IMG/VR virus record: IMGVR_UViG_3300028800_000231
Location: 1-34,042 of that record
Length of the DNA: 34,042 nucleotides
Source: a virus
Strand: one strand, 5' to 3'
Within the stretch, counting starts at the first letter, position 1. Each line of letters begins with the position of its first letter. Positions 1 to 5,388 of the stretch are shown here, piece by piece. The notes beneath the pieces were generated by a model. That model was not told where the DNA came from. It searched no databases and saw only the letters and a program-made list of their open reading frames with translations. Made by a program: the position numbers and the translations under genes.

Positions 1-11
1 AGGGGAGAGCA

Positions 12-293
12 TTGCAAGAACTTACAGAAGCACAGCTAAAAGAGTCACATAAAGTCTTTATTAATTTATGTGAGATATTTAAAGGCATCAATAATATAGA
101 ATCAACTTCTCAACAAGGCTTAGAAATGGCAGCATTCATACTTGCAAACCTTCAAGGATGGGCACTTGCAAATTTGTTACCTACCGGCACAAAAAAAGAC
201 GATAAAATATTTAAGAATATTCAAAAGTTAATACAGGGTTGGTCTGAAAGGATTTTTTTACGGCATATGAGAAAAAATGATCACATTTCTTGA
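12..293 (+). CDS. Small helical protein, unknown function (TTG start or 5' partial)
   Basis: I do not recognise this 93-residue protein. It is mostly helical and ends in a basic tail. The chosen TTG at 12 has an AGGGGA ribosome site at 1-6, but the frame is open to the window edge, so the true start could lie upstream. Its layout (a central W-A/L stretch, then an I-F pair, then W-S/D-E/D near the end) resembles the protein at 452-757, so the two may be diverged paralogues. It opens the compact plus-strand small-gene cluster and overlaps the next start by 17 bases. Confidence 0.6.
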   Translation: MQELTEAQLKESHKVFINLCEIFKGINNIESTSQQGLEMAAFILANLQGWALANLLPTGTKKDDKIFKNIQKLIQGWSERIFLRHMRKNDHIS

Positions 294-459
294 TAAAACA
301 TTCTGCGCAAGCCCTAATTGTAAAGACGAATGCGGCAGGCGTATGACAGAAGAACAAAAATCCATTCTTTCTACAATGAAAAACCAGTTTGTTTGCTACG
401 GTTATTTCTGCCCCCAACATTACAGAGATAAAATTGAGGATAATAATTTAAATGATTAA
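277..459 (+). CDS. Cys-rich small protein, probable zinc-binding
   Basis: This 60-residue protein has four cysteines and a histidine in a zinc-finger-like spacing: C10 and C15 (FCASPNC), C19, then C45 with H48 in FCPQHY. That suggests a small metal-bound fold, but no named family is recognised. It overlaps the upstream gene by 17 bases and the downstream gene by 8, which indicates coupled translation. It is one of several Cys-rich proteins in this cluster. Function unknown. Confidence 0.65.
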   Translation: MITFLDKTFCASPNCKDECGRRMTEEQKSILSTMKNQFVCYGYFCPQHYRDKIEDNNLND

Positions 460-757
460 TTCTAACGAAGTTGAAATTTCACAAAAATTCTTTGAAAAAT
501 TACAAGATATGGCCTCCTCATTAAATGAATACAGTTTAACAAATGAGGATAAATTGATCATACTTCTTAATACGTCGTCTAATTTTGTAGCGTGGCTAAT
601 TATAAGTTTCTCGGATAACAAAATAGAACGAGAAAGAATATTTCATCAATATGTTAATAATTTTGATACAATTTTTGAACACTGGGATGATGCCGTTAAA
701 GCGAAAAGAGAGATGCATAACAAATTATTAGAACATAAAGAGAAAAAAATAAACTAA
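452..757 (+). CDS. Small helical protein, unknown function
   Basis: This 101-residue protein is predominantly helical, with a hydrophobic middle (around SNFVAWLIISF) and a Lys/Glu-rich C-terminal helix. A GAGGA site at 436-440 lies 11 bases before ATG, between short AAATT/AATTT arms. It resembles the 12-293 product in general pattern (F..L near the N-terminus, W plus I-F later, then W-D-D). The hydrophobic segment is too short to call a membrane span confidently. The stop overlaps the next start by one base (TAATG). Confidence 0.65.
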   Translation: MINSNEVEISQKFFEKLQDMASSLNEYSLTNEDKLIILLNTSSNFVAWLIISFSDNKIERERIFHQYVNNFDTIFEHWDDAVKAKREMHNKLLEHKEKKIN

Positions 758-987
758 TGAAAGACCTAGCACGGATGCGCCTAGGCGTTTTGAGGGAAAT
801 TAAAAACGTTAAGAAATTCTTAGAAAGTATGGAGAGAAGCGTTAAATCGAGGAATCCTGAAGCTGTGCAACGCGCCTATATGTTTTTGGTACATCTTGTA
901 CGATTAATGGACGAAGGATGCCTTACACCGAATAACATAGCTCTTGATTTAGAGATAGCTAGAGTATTTCAGGAGATAGATGAATGA
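757..987 (+). CDS. Small basic helical protein, unknown function
   Basis: This 76-residue, Arg/Lys-rich N-terminal, all-helical protein starts at an ATG overlapping the previous stop by one base and ends in an ATGA overlap with the next gene. The tight TAATG and ATGA junctions support it as a real, translationally coupled gene. The sequence does not resemble any family I know. It may act with the two neighbours as a unit. Confidence 0.65.
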   Translation: MKDLARMRLGVLREIKNVKKFLESMERSVKSRNPEAVQRAYMFLVHLVRLMDEGCLTPNNIALDLEIARVFQEIDE

Positions 988-1172
988 CTACAGATGAATT
1001 AATAGAAGAAATCTATGATCACATCCATGAAAAAAAATCACATTCAATAGAAGCGTTTATTGATCAACTTGAGGATTCAACAGATTTTGGACGTGGAGTT
1101 CTTCAAGGGCTTGTCCGCGGATTCGATTACACGCTGAAATATTTGCAGGAAAAGATGGATCAAGATATTTAG
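984..1172 (+). CDS. Small acidic protein, unknown function
   Basis: This 62-residue acidic protein (N-terminus MTTDELIEEIYDH) is probably helical. It is joined to the upstream gene by a 4-base ATGA overlap. No cysteines or membrane segment are visible. It closes the first overlapping run of the cluster; a 38-base gap follows before the Tad2-like gene. Confidence 0.6.
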   Translation: MTTDELIEEIYDHIHEKKSHSIEAFIDQLEDSTDFGRGVLQGLVRGFDYTLKYLQEKMDQDI

Positions 1173-1210
1173 TTAATTCCCAAAAAATTTCTGTCTATTA
1201 AGGAAATAAA

Positions 1211-1471
1211 ATGAAATTTGAAGAAGTTTTGCCATTAATGCGACAAGGGAAAAAAGCAAAGCATGCAAAAATGATGGATGGTGAATATTGGATTTGCGGA
1301 ACCGCAGAATTTAAGTTAGATGCAAATGTTCCTAAGTGGCCAACACTTGTTCGAATATTTGATAATCCCTTTGAGGATGGAAAAAATTATGACACCAACT
1401 CGCATTCGTGGGGCATACAGCGCTGGGCAATAATGGAAGACACTTGGGAAATTGTAGAGGAAGAGGATTAA
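1211..1471 (+). CDS. Tad2-like protein (DUF2829 family), candidate anti-Thoeris protein
   Basis: This 86-residue protein has the N-terminal signature of the DUF2829/MW1434 family: MKFEEVLPLMRQGKKAKHAK, followed by an aromatic strand (GEYWICG). It also has the usual C-terminal end, W-A-I-M-E-D-T-W-E-I-V, at about residues 72-82. Phage members of this family (Tad2) are known to sequester the Thoeris signalling nucleotide and so block that abortive defence. Family membership is my reading of the motifs; the anti-defence role is inferred from the family and from the small-gene setting. The middle of the protein is more divergent than typical members. An AAGGA site precedes the ATG. Confidence 0.55.
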   Translation: MKFEEVLPLMRQGKKAKHAKMMDGEYWICGTAEFKLDANVPKWPTLVRIFDNPFEDGKNYDTNSHSWGIQRWAIMEDTWEIVEEED

Positions 1472-1473
1472 CA

Positions 1474-1824
1474 ATGGAAGCATGCCAAAGATGTCACGAA
1501 GTAGATGAAGACCGGCGCACACTAATGATGGCCTGTTTCTACGATATGGATGAGCTAAAAATACCTTTCAGACACGAGCTTATTCAACAGCATATTCAAG
1601 ATAGCGGCCAAAAGTTTTACACACTTAGAGTTTGCAAAGGCTGTCGCGCAGAATGGATGGAATCCCAAAAAAGTTGGTTTTTCAACGTAATTCGGGATGA
1701 AGAATCCTGCGGGAGCGGTATTTTTGTGATGCGCAATGGGGTGCCGGTAGAGATTAGTGAAGAGGCGTGGCGCTCAATGTATCCAGATCGCGAGCCTGTG
1801 AGATTTAGGGGAAATGATCAGTGA
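1474..1824 (+). CDS. Two-CxxC zinc-ribbon-like protein
   Basis: I chose ATG 1474, two bases after the previous stop and preceded by a purine-rich AAGAGGA, over an upstream in-frame ATG at 1408 inside the preceding gene. The 116-residue product begins MEACQRC, with a CxxC pair at residues 4-7, and has a second pair (C-K-G-C) at about 53-56. A hydrophobic C-terminal half follows. The two CxxC pairs suggest one structural zinc site. The role is unknown; a nucleic-acid or protein-binding adaptor is possible. The end overlaps the start of the 30-residue membrane peptide at 1814. Confidence 0.7.
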   Translation: MEACQRCHEVDEDRRTLMMACFYDMDELKIPFRHELIQQHIQDSGQKFYTLRVCKGCRAEWMESQKSWFFNVIRDEESCGSGIFVMRNGVPVEISEEAWRSMYPDREPVRFRGNDQ

Positions 1825-1906
1825 TGATAATGATGCTAAATGGTTTTGCATACTAATGTGCGTAATTATGATTTGTACCACATGTGGAATGATTTGGGGG
1901 AAGTAA
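1814..1906 (+). CDS. 30-residue single-span membrane peptide
   Basis: A very short gene, MISDDNDAKW followed by a Cys-rich hydrophobic helix (FCILMCVIMICTTCGMIW) and GK. AGGGGAA sits just before the ATG. It overlaps the upstream stop by 11 bases and its TAA shares a base with the next ATG (TAATG), a classic coupled junction at both ends. The acidic N-terminus, roughly 18-residue hydrophobic stretch and Lys end fit a one-pass inner-membrane peptide. Function unknown; holin or host-membrane modulator are possibilities only. Confidence 0.6.
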   Translation: MISDDNDAKWFCILMCVIMICTTCGMIWGK

Positions 1907-2247
1907 TGAAAAAATATTTAATTATATTATTGTTTTGCTGTTCTTTTAATTCATTTTCTGCGGGTAGTCCAGCTGCCGTGGCTATCATGACTGCATCAGC
2001 TGCGGCTAATTCTGCAGCTGTTGCTTCTTATCAAACTTCAAATGCACAAAATGCTGAGAAAGTTTCTGGCAAATATGACTACATAGTTGTTTGCCGCGCA
2101 AATTATCACGAAGAAGATGGAACTTACAAATATATGTGTTTGCATCCTCCGCATGAAGATGGAATGACCTCTATAGCCTTCATGGGAACTACATTTTACG
2201 ATGGGGTATGGCCGGCAAATATAATTTATTACATGAGGATTAAATAA
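1906..2247 (+). CDS. Secreted or periplasmic small protein with signal peptide
   Basis: I chose ATG 1906, with GGGGGAAG just upstream, over the in-frame ATG at 1840. The 113-residue product starts with a clear signal peptide (MKKYLIILLFCCSF, cleavage plausible after FSAG). An Ala/Ser-rich linker (about residues 24-48) and a C-terminal domain with two cysteines (VVCRANY and YMCLHPP) follow. Export to the periplasm is inferred. No lipobox is apparent. It could modify the envelope or exclude other phages, but I do not recognise the family. Both ends are coupled by TAATG junctions. Confidence 0.7.
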   Translation: MKKYLIILLFCCSFNSFSAGSPAAVAIMTASAAANSAAVASYQTSNAQNAEKVSGKYDYIVVCRANYHEEDGTYKYMCLHPPHEDGMTSIAFMGTTFYDGVWPANIIYYMRIK

Positions 2248-2363
2248 TGGAACATTTATCTTGGATGTGGTTTCTACCAGGATTTGGCTTGGGCTTGACC
2301 ACTGGTATTGCAATGACAGTAGTTTTTTTATTCAAAGAGGCAAAGAAGCGCGGATTACAATGA
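2247..2363 (+). CDS. 38-residue single-span membrane protein
   Basis: This tiny gene starts in the stop codon of the secreted-protein gene. It encodes MEHLSWMWFLPGFGLGLTTG, then more hydrophobic residues, ending in a basic tail (FKEAKKRGLQ). A glycine-rich transmembrane helix with a positive C-terminus predicts N-out, C-in insertion. The stop overlaps the next start by four bases (ATGA). Unknown function. Its overlaps on both sides argue that it is translated. Confidence 0.6.
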   Translation: MEHLSWMWFLPGFGLGLTTGIAMTVVFLFKEAKKRGLQ

Positions 2364-2473
2364 ACAATTACTATATTTTATGTCAAATTGGTTCAGCTCT
2401 TTGCTTTTTCTGGGCTGGTTTTATTGCTGGTCGTGGAATTAGGCTCGTGGTGAATGACAAGAAGAGAGATTGA
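2360..2473 (+). CDS. 37-residue single-span membrane protein
   Basis: I chose ATG 2360, in ATGA overlap with the preceding mini-gene, over an upstream in-frame ATG at 2261 that would read across it. The product has a hydrophobic helix (YYILCQIGSALCFFWAGFI) and a basic tail (GRGIRLVVNDKKRD). It is the third consecutive short membrane gene. Whether the pair at 2247 and 2360 forms a lysis or transport unit cannot be told from the sequence. Confidence 0.6.
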   Translation: MNNYYILCQIGSALCFFWAGFIAGRGIRLVVNDKKRD

Positions 2474-2476
2474 AAA

Positions 2477-2692
2477 ATGTTTTTATCTTTGGAAGTTCCA
2501 CTTTTAAATACAAACGCAAGAATTTTTTATTTTCATAAAGAATGTGGGTGTTTATATATGTTGGGTTCTACACAAGCCAAAGAAGTAATTCCTTTGCCTG
2601 GAATAAAAATAGATAATCATACTGTAAAAGAATTTACTAATTGGCTTAATAAAGATTGTGAGCATGAGAGCGTAGAAAATGATGAGGAATGA
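2477..2692 (+). CDS. Small Cys-containing protein, unknown function
   Basis: This 71-residue protein has a C-G-C pair with nearby histidine (F-H-K-E-C-G-C) in its first half and C-E-H-E close to its acidic C-terminus, so a metal site is possible. It starts four bases after the upstream stop, and its last codons contain the GAGGA ribosome site of the next gene. No family recognised. Confidence 0.55.
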   Translation: MFLSLEVPLLNTNARIFYFHKECGCLYMLGSTQAKEVIPLPGIKIDNHTVKEFTNWLNKDCEHESVENDEE

Positions 2693-2697
2693 TAAAT

Positions 2698-2964
2698 ATG
2701 TCAGATTTTAAAAATGAATCCCTGAACGAAGGGATTGAGCTTCTTAAAAATATTATAGATAAAACTGAACGGCTCAATGATCCTTTTTTAGCTGCGTTGC
2801 TAGGATTTGTAGTAAGTATAATATCTACAACACTTGAAGGGGTGTCAGATCAAGTTAAATCAGGATCCTTTGATTCAATGAATGCATTTCTTGTATTTGT
2901 AAAATGTTTACGCTATGCCGCAGATAAAATAGAGAGTGATGTAAAGAGGGTCAAAAATGACTGA
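2698..2964 (+). CDS. Small helical protein, unknown function
   Basis: There is an in-frame ATG at 2689, but GAGGA at 2684-2688 abuts it. The ATG at 2698 has a normal 9-base spacing and was chosen, giving 88 residues (MSDFKNESLNEG...). The protein is helical, with a moderately hydrophobic centre (FLAALLGFVVSIISTTLEG) that could be a core helix or a weak membrane segment. It overlaps the next gene by 8 bases. No family recognised. Confidence 0.6.
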   Translation: MSDFKNESLNEGIELLKNIIDKTERLNDPFLAALLGFVVSIISTTLEGVSDQVKSGSFDSMNAFLVFVKCLRYAADKIESDVKRVKND

Positions 2965-3289
2965 TTTAACAAAAGAACAAATAGATAAAATCATATCAAT
3001 GAACCAAAGTTTGCTGTACATCATGGGAGTTACAACATCCGTGCTTATGGATATAGAAAAATATTTCCCAGAAGAAAAAAAAGAAGGTATTTGCTGGGTT
3101 TTAGAGGCTATAAACAACATTGTTTATTTGAATAAGCGGTTGCCGACATTTCCAAACAATGTTTGTAAAGTAAAAGATTCATTCGATTGCAACAATGGAA
3201 GGCATGATTGGGATAGAGGGAAGATTATATTTAGTAATGTCAAAGAATGTAGTAATTGCGGATTTGAAGGAGGGGTTTTTCGTGAATAA
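2957..3289 (+). CDS. Helical protein with C-terminal zinc-ribbon-like tail
   Basis: This 110-residue protein starts MTDLTKEQIDKII, similar to the 3683-3901 product. Its C-terminus carries C-N-N-G-R-H-D-W and then C-S-N-C-G, a C..H...CxxC layout common in small phage zinc-binding proteins. A helical domain precedes the metal site. It overlaps both neighbours, and its last codons contain the strong AAGGAGGGG ribosome site of the next gene. Function unknown. Confidence 0.65.
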   Translation: MTDLTKEQIDKIISMNQSLLYIMGVTTSVLMDIEKYFPEEKKEGICWVLEAINNIVYLNKRLPTFPNNVCKVKDSFDCNNGRHDWDRGKIIFSNVKECSNCGFEGGVFRE

Positions 3290-3686
3290 AGATACTAAAG
3301 AAATATTTACACTTATCGGAACAGGTATATTTATTGTACTATTTGTAATAATAACGTTGTGTTCATTTCACGCGGTTATCGCAAAATATCATATCTGGTC
3401 ACAATCACAGAAAGGGCAAGCTGAATTGAGCAAAGCTGAATTTACAAAGAAAATAGCGGTTCGCGAAGCTGAGGCTAAAATGGAATCAGCTAAAATGCTT
3501 GCAAAAGCAGAGGTTGAGCGTGCCAAGGGCGTTGCTGAGGCCAATAAAATTATTGGTGAGAGTCTTAAAAATAATGAATCTTATCTGCGTTATTTATGGG
3601 TTGAAGGATTGCAGCATACTCAAAATCAAATTGTTTATGTGCCGACAGAAGGTGCGCTGCCTATTTTGGAAGCTGGGAAAAGATGA
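3282..3686 (+). CDS. Membrane-anchored coiled-coil protein, SPFH/band-7-like C-terminal half
   Basis: I chose GTG 3282, since AAGGAGGGG at 3267-3275 lies six bases before it and the upstream ATG at 3195 has no such site. The 134-residue product has one transmembrane helix (about residues 9-33). A long Ala/Glu/Lys coiled coil follows (about 42-95; AEVERAKGVAEANKIIGESL), with a short C-terminal VPTEGALPIL segment. That pattern matches the end of prohibitin/stomatin-type SPFH proteins but the SPFH domain itself is missing. Such proteins form rings at the inner membrane; a role in protecting FtsH substrates or scaffolding is conceivable but unproven. Confidence 0.6.
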   Translation: MNKDTKEIFTLIGTGIFIVLFVIITLCSFHAVIAKYHIWSQSQKGQAELSKAEFTKKIAVREAEAKMESAKMLAKAEVERAKGVAEANKIIGESLKNNESYLRYLWVEGLQHTQNQIVYVPTEGALPILEAGKR

Positions 3687-3901
3687 CTGACTTCACGAAA
3701 GACGAATTAAAATCAATTTTAGATTTGTTTCAAATAATGGAAGATAATCATGTGTATTGCCACATATGGAGAAATTCTCATGGGTGGGACAATATTCTTT
3801 GGGAAAAAATCCAATCAATGATTGATAACTATTGCGAGCATGAACCCTGTGGTCATGAAATTTGTTGTGTTACATGTAATAAGATAATAGGGGTTTTATG
3901 A
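3683..3901 (+). CDS. Small Cys/His-rich phage protein (SMIDNYCEHE type)
   Basis: This 72-residue protein has the layout of a small protein seen in many enterobacterial phages: MTDFTKDELKSIL at the N-terminus, then QSMIDNYCEHE. Its tail has clustered cysteines and histidines (C-E-H-E-P-C-G-H-E-I-C-C-V-T-C), likely binding zinc. The resemblance is from memory of the motif. It overlaps the upstream stop by four bases. Function unknown. Confidence 0.65.
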   Translation: MTDFTKDELKSILDLFQIMEDNHVYCHIWRNSHGWDNILWEKIQSMIDNYCEHEPCGHEICCVTCNKIIGVL

Positions 3902-3930
3902 TAATCATCTATTGGAGTACGAATGAATAA
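3898..3930 (+). other. Possible 10-residue coupling mini-cistron
   Basis: MIIIYWSTNE begins in an ATGA overlap with the preceding gene and its TAA lies inside the start region of the next gene (ATG 3923). It would carry ribosomes across the 21-base gap. It may be accidental. Confidence 0.25.
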
Positions 3931-4204
3931 TAATCATTTTTGTCTGTGCGGAATAAGATTCAAAAGTAAAAAGCATGCACTAATTCATATCGATTTGCTT
4001 AAAGATTTTACGGATGATCATGGGATCATTTCTAAGACCAAATTAGGAATGTTTTATGATTTTCTGTTGTGGTGTCCTTGGAAAGCCATGGTGAGATCAG
4101 CCGCAATTACAACAATAATCTTTTTAATAGCGCATAAAATGAATTTACATTTCGAATCCTGGGAATCAATGTTAATGGGTGCATGCATTGGCTTTATTGT
4201 TTAA
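3923..4204 (+). CDS. Membrane protein with N-terminal zinc-finger-like motif
   Basis: This 93-residue protein begins MNNNHFCLCGIRFKSKKHAL and has C-x-C, then two histidines (H18 and H22) in a C2H2-like spacing. Hydrophobic segments follow at about 58-72 (AAITTIIFLIAHKM) and at the C-terminus (MLMGACIGFIV). GGAG lies before the start at 3923. A cytoplasmic metal knuckle on a membrane anchor is the likely architecture; the function is unknown. Confidence 0.6.
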   Translation: MNNNHFCLCGIRFKSKKHALIHIDLLKDFTDDHGIISKTKLGMFYDFLLWCPWKAMVRSAAITTIIFLIAHKMNLHFESWESMLMGACIGFIV

Positions 4205-4271
4205 TTAGTGATGTCTCGTAAATAATTGAGCAACGTATGAAAATGGCCACTGATTATCTGGAAAATAAAAA

Positions 4272-4493
4272 ATGAGTGAATATAAGAAACAAGTCAAAGT
4301 ATTTGAGACATATTATATATGCGATGAATGTGAAAAACTTACTACGCCTCACGGAGATATTGTTCTTAAAAGTACAGGAGACATTTTAATGACAATCCCA
4401 GCAAAATAAAGATATGAATGCCCTAACTGTAAGAATATATTTGTACTTGATAAATCATATCCTTCTCATGAAACAGTCTACATCGACTATTAA
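4272..4493 (+). pseudogene. Zinc-ribbon gene interrupted by an in-frame TAA
   Basis: From ATG 4272 the frame encodes 45 residues with a CxxC pair (Y-I-C-D-E-C, C17 and C20), then TAA at 4407-4409. The same frame continues for 27 residues with a second CxxC pair (Y-E-C-P-N-C) to TAA 4491. The two halves together make an ordinary 73-position zinc ribbon, so the stop looks like a nonsense change from AAA, CAA or GAA. TAA is the normal stop for many genes here, so recoding of the whole genome is unlikely. Read error, pseudogenisation and local readthrough remain possible. A 12-residue mini-ORF (4237-4275) overlaps its start as ATGA. Confidence 0.65.
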
Positions 4494-4565
4494 ACATTAA
4501 TATGCTTAAACATTTTTTTGATGTAAATAAGCTGAAGAGTTGAGAAGATAAGGGGAATTAAAATA

Positions 4566-4856
4566 ATGATTACAAGAGACGATATGATCTATGATCCGAA
4601 ATTCTGGAATACAACAGAAAAATTGGACTTAGATTTTTTTGATTACGTCTATAAAAATATTGGTGGAACTTATTATTTAAAAAAAATAGGTTCCGACATA
4701 ATATATCACGGACATTATGTCCCAGAATCAAAACATTTTGAATGCCATCAATTACACGGTAACAATAAAAAAATTATAAAAAGAGAAGATATTGCGTCTT
4801 TCATCTCATTACCACCAATAAACATTAAGTCTGATTATCTAAATAATCAGACCTAA
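4566..4856 (+). CDS. Small protein, unknown function (DUF1653-like feel, unproven)
   Basis: This 96-residue protein is rich in Tyr, Asp and His, with a compact mixed alpha/beta character (GGTYYLKKIGSDIIYHGHYV suggests beta strands). AAGGGGA at 4550-4556 lies about 9 bases before the ATG. It follows the interrupted zinc-ribbon gene after 72 bases. The beta-rich middle is reminiscent of small Tudor/SH3-like phage proteins, but I cannot assign a family. Confidence 0.6.
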   Translation: MITRDDMIYDPKFWNTTEKLDLDFFDYVYKNIGGTYYLKKIGSDIIYHGHYVPESKHFECHQLHGNNKKIIKREDIASFISLPPINIKSDYLNNQT

Positions 4857-5018
4857 TTTGTTAAGTAATTGAATTTACTACAAGTGATAATAATTGGTAA
4901 GTGAAAAAAGTGGTATAATTATTGCTCTAACTATTTGTATAAAATATATGCTATAAATTGGTGCTAACTATATACTATAAGTTCACAAGTTAAGATAAAT
5001 TTTCAAGGATTAAACAAA
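4857..5018 (+). promoter_or_regulatory. AT-rich intergenic region with extended -10 promoter candidate and direct repeats
   Basis: This 162-base gap contains TGG-TATAAT (extended -10) at 4911-4919, without a good -35 at normal spacing (TTGGTA is only 14 bases away). CTAACTAT occurs twice at 4927-4934 and 4964-4971, 37 bases apart, followed by TATACTATAAG. It probably drives the isolated gene at 5019; the repeats could be operators. Confidence 0.4.
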
Positions 5019-5336
5019 TTGAAGACATTGGCAGATATTAAGAAAATTATTGACGAGGCAGATGATTTGGAGAGAATGAAATCATTTATCGCTAATATTG
5101 ATATGGGAGATTCGACAGAAACGTTATTATTAATGTGGATGTCGCAAATGCTTTTGTATTTTTATAAATCTATTGTTAGCCATGTGAAGTTGCATGATAT
5201 ATCTATAGATGAGATTCCCCCACTAACTCTCATGAAACTATCTGTAAATATTGCAAGACATATGAGCATGGAGGCCGAGAATAGCATGTGTAAAGTTGAT
5301 ATTATTAAGGATTGTCTCAATCATGTTATTAATTAA
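5019..5336 (+). CDS. Small helical protein, unknown function (TTG start)
   Basis: This 105-residue helical protein starts at TTG 5019, with CAAGGA at 5004-5009 upstream; no in-frame ATG gives a comparable product nearby. The middle (LLLMWMSQMLLYFYKSIV) is hydrophobic but is bracketed by charged helices. It is the last gene of the plus-strand cluster, separated by an AT-rich regulatory gap, and ends just before a strong terminator. No family recognised. Confidence 0.6.
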   Translation: MKTLADIKKIIDEADDLERMKSFIANIDMGDSTETLLLMWMSQMLLYFYKSIVSHVKLHDISIDEIPPLTLMKLSVNIARHMSMEAENSMCKVDIIKDCLNHVIN

Positions 5337-5343
5337 GATTAAG

Positions 5344-5377
5344 AAGGGGCGGCAAGCACGCTTAACAGCCCCTTTTA
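5344..5377. terminator. Bidirectional rho-independent terminator
   Basis: AAGGGGC (5344-5350) and GCCCCTT (5368-5374) form a 7-bp stem followed by TTTAT. It lies between the converging plus-strand cluster (ending 5336) and the minus-strand virion operon (ending 5389) and could stop both; A/T-rich bases flank the stem on each side. Confidence 0.75.
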
Positions 5378-5388
5378 TAAATTAAAAA

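Noticed and set aside
4272-4493. Genome-wide TAA recoding as explanation of the split zinc ribbon
   Set aside because: TAA ends many intact genes here, such as 2473 neighbours and 5336, at sensible positions, so a changed code is not supported.
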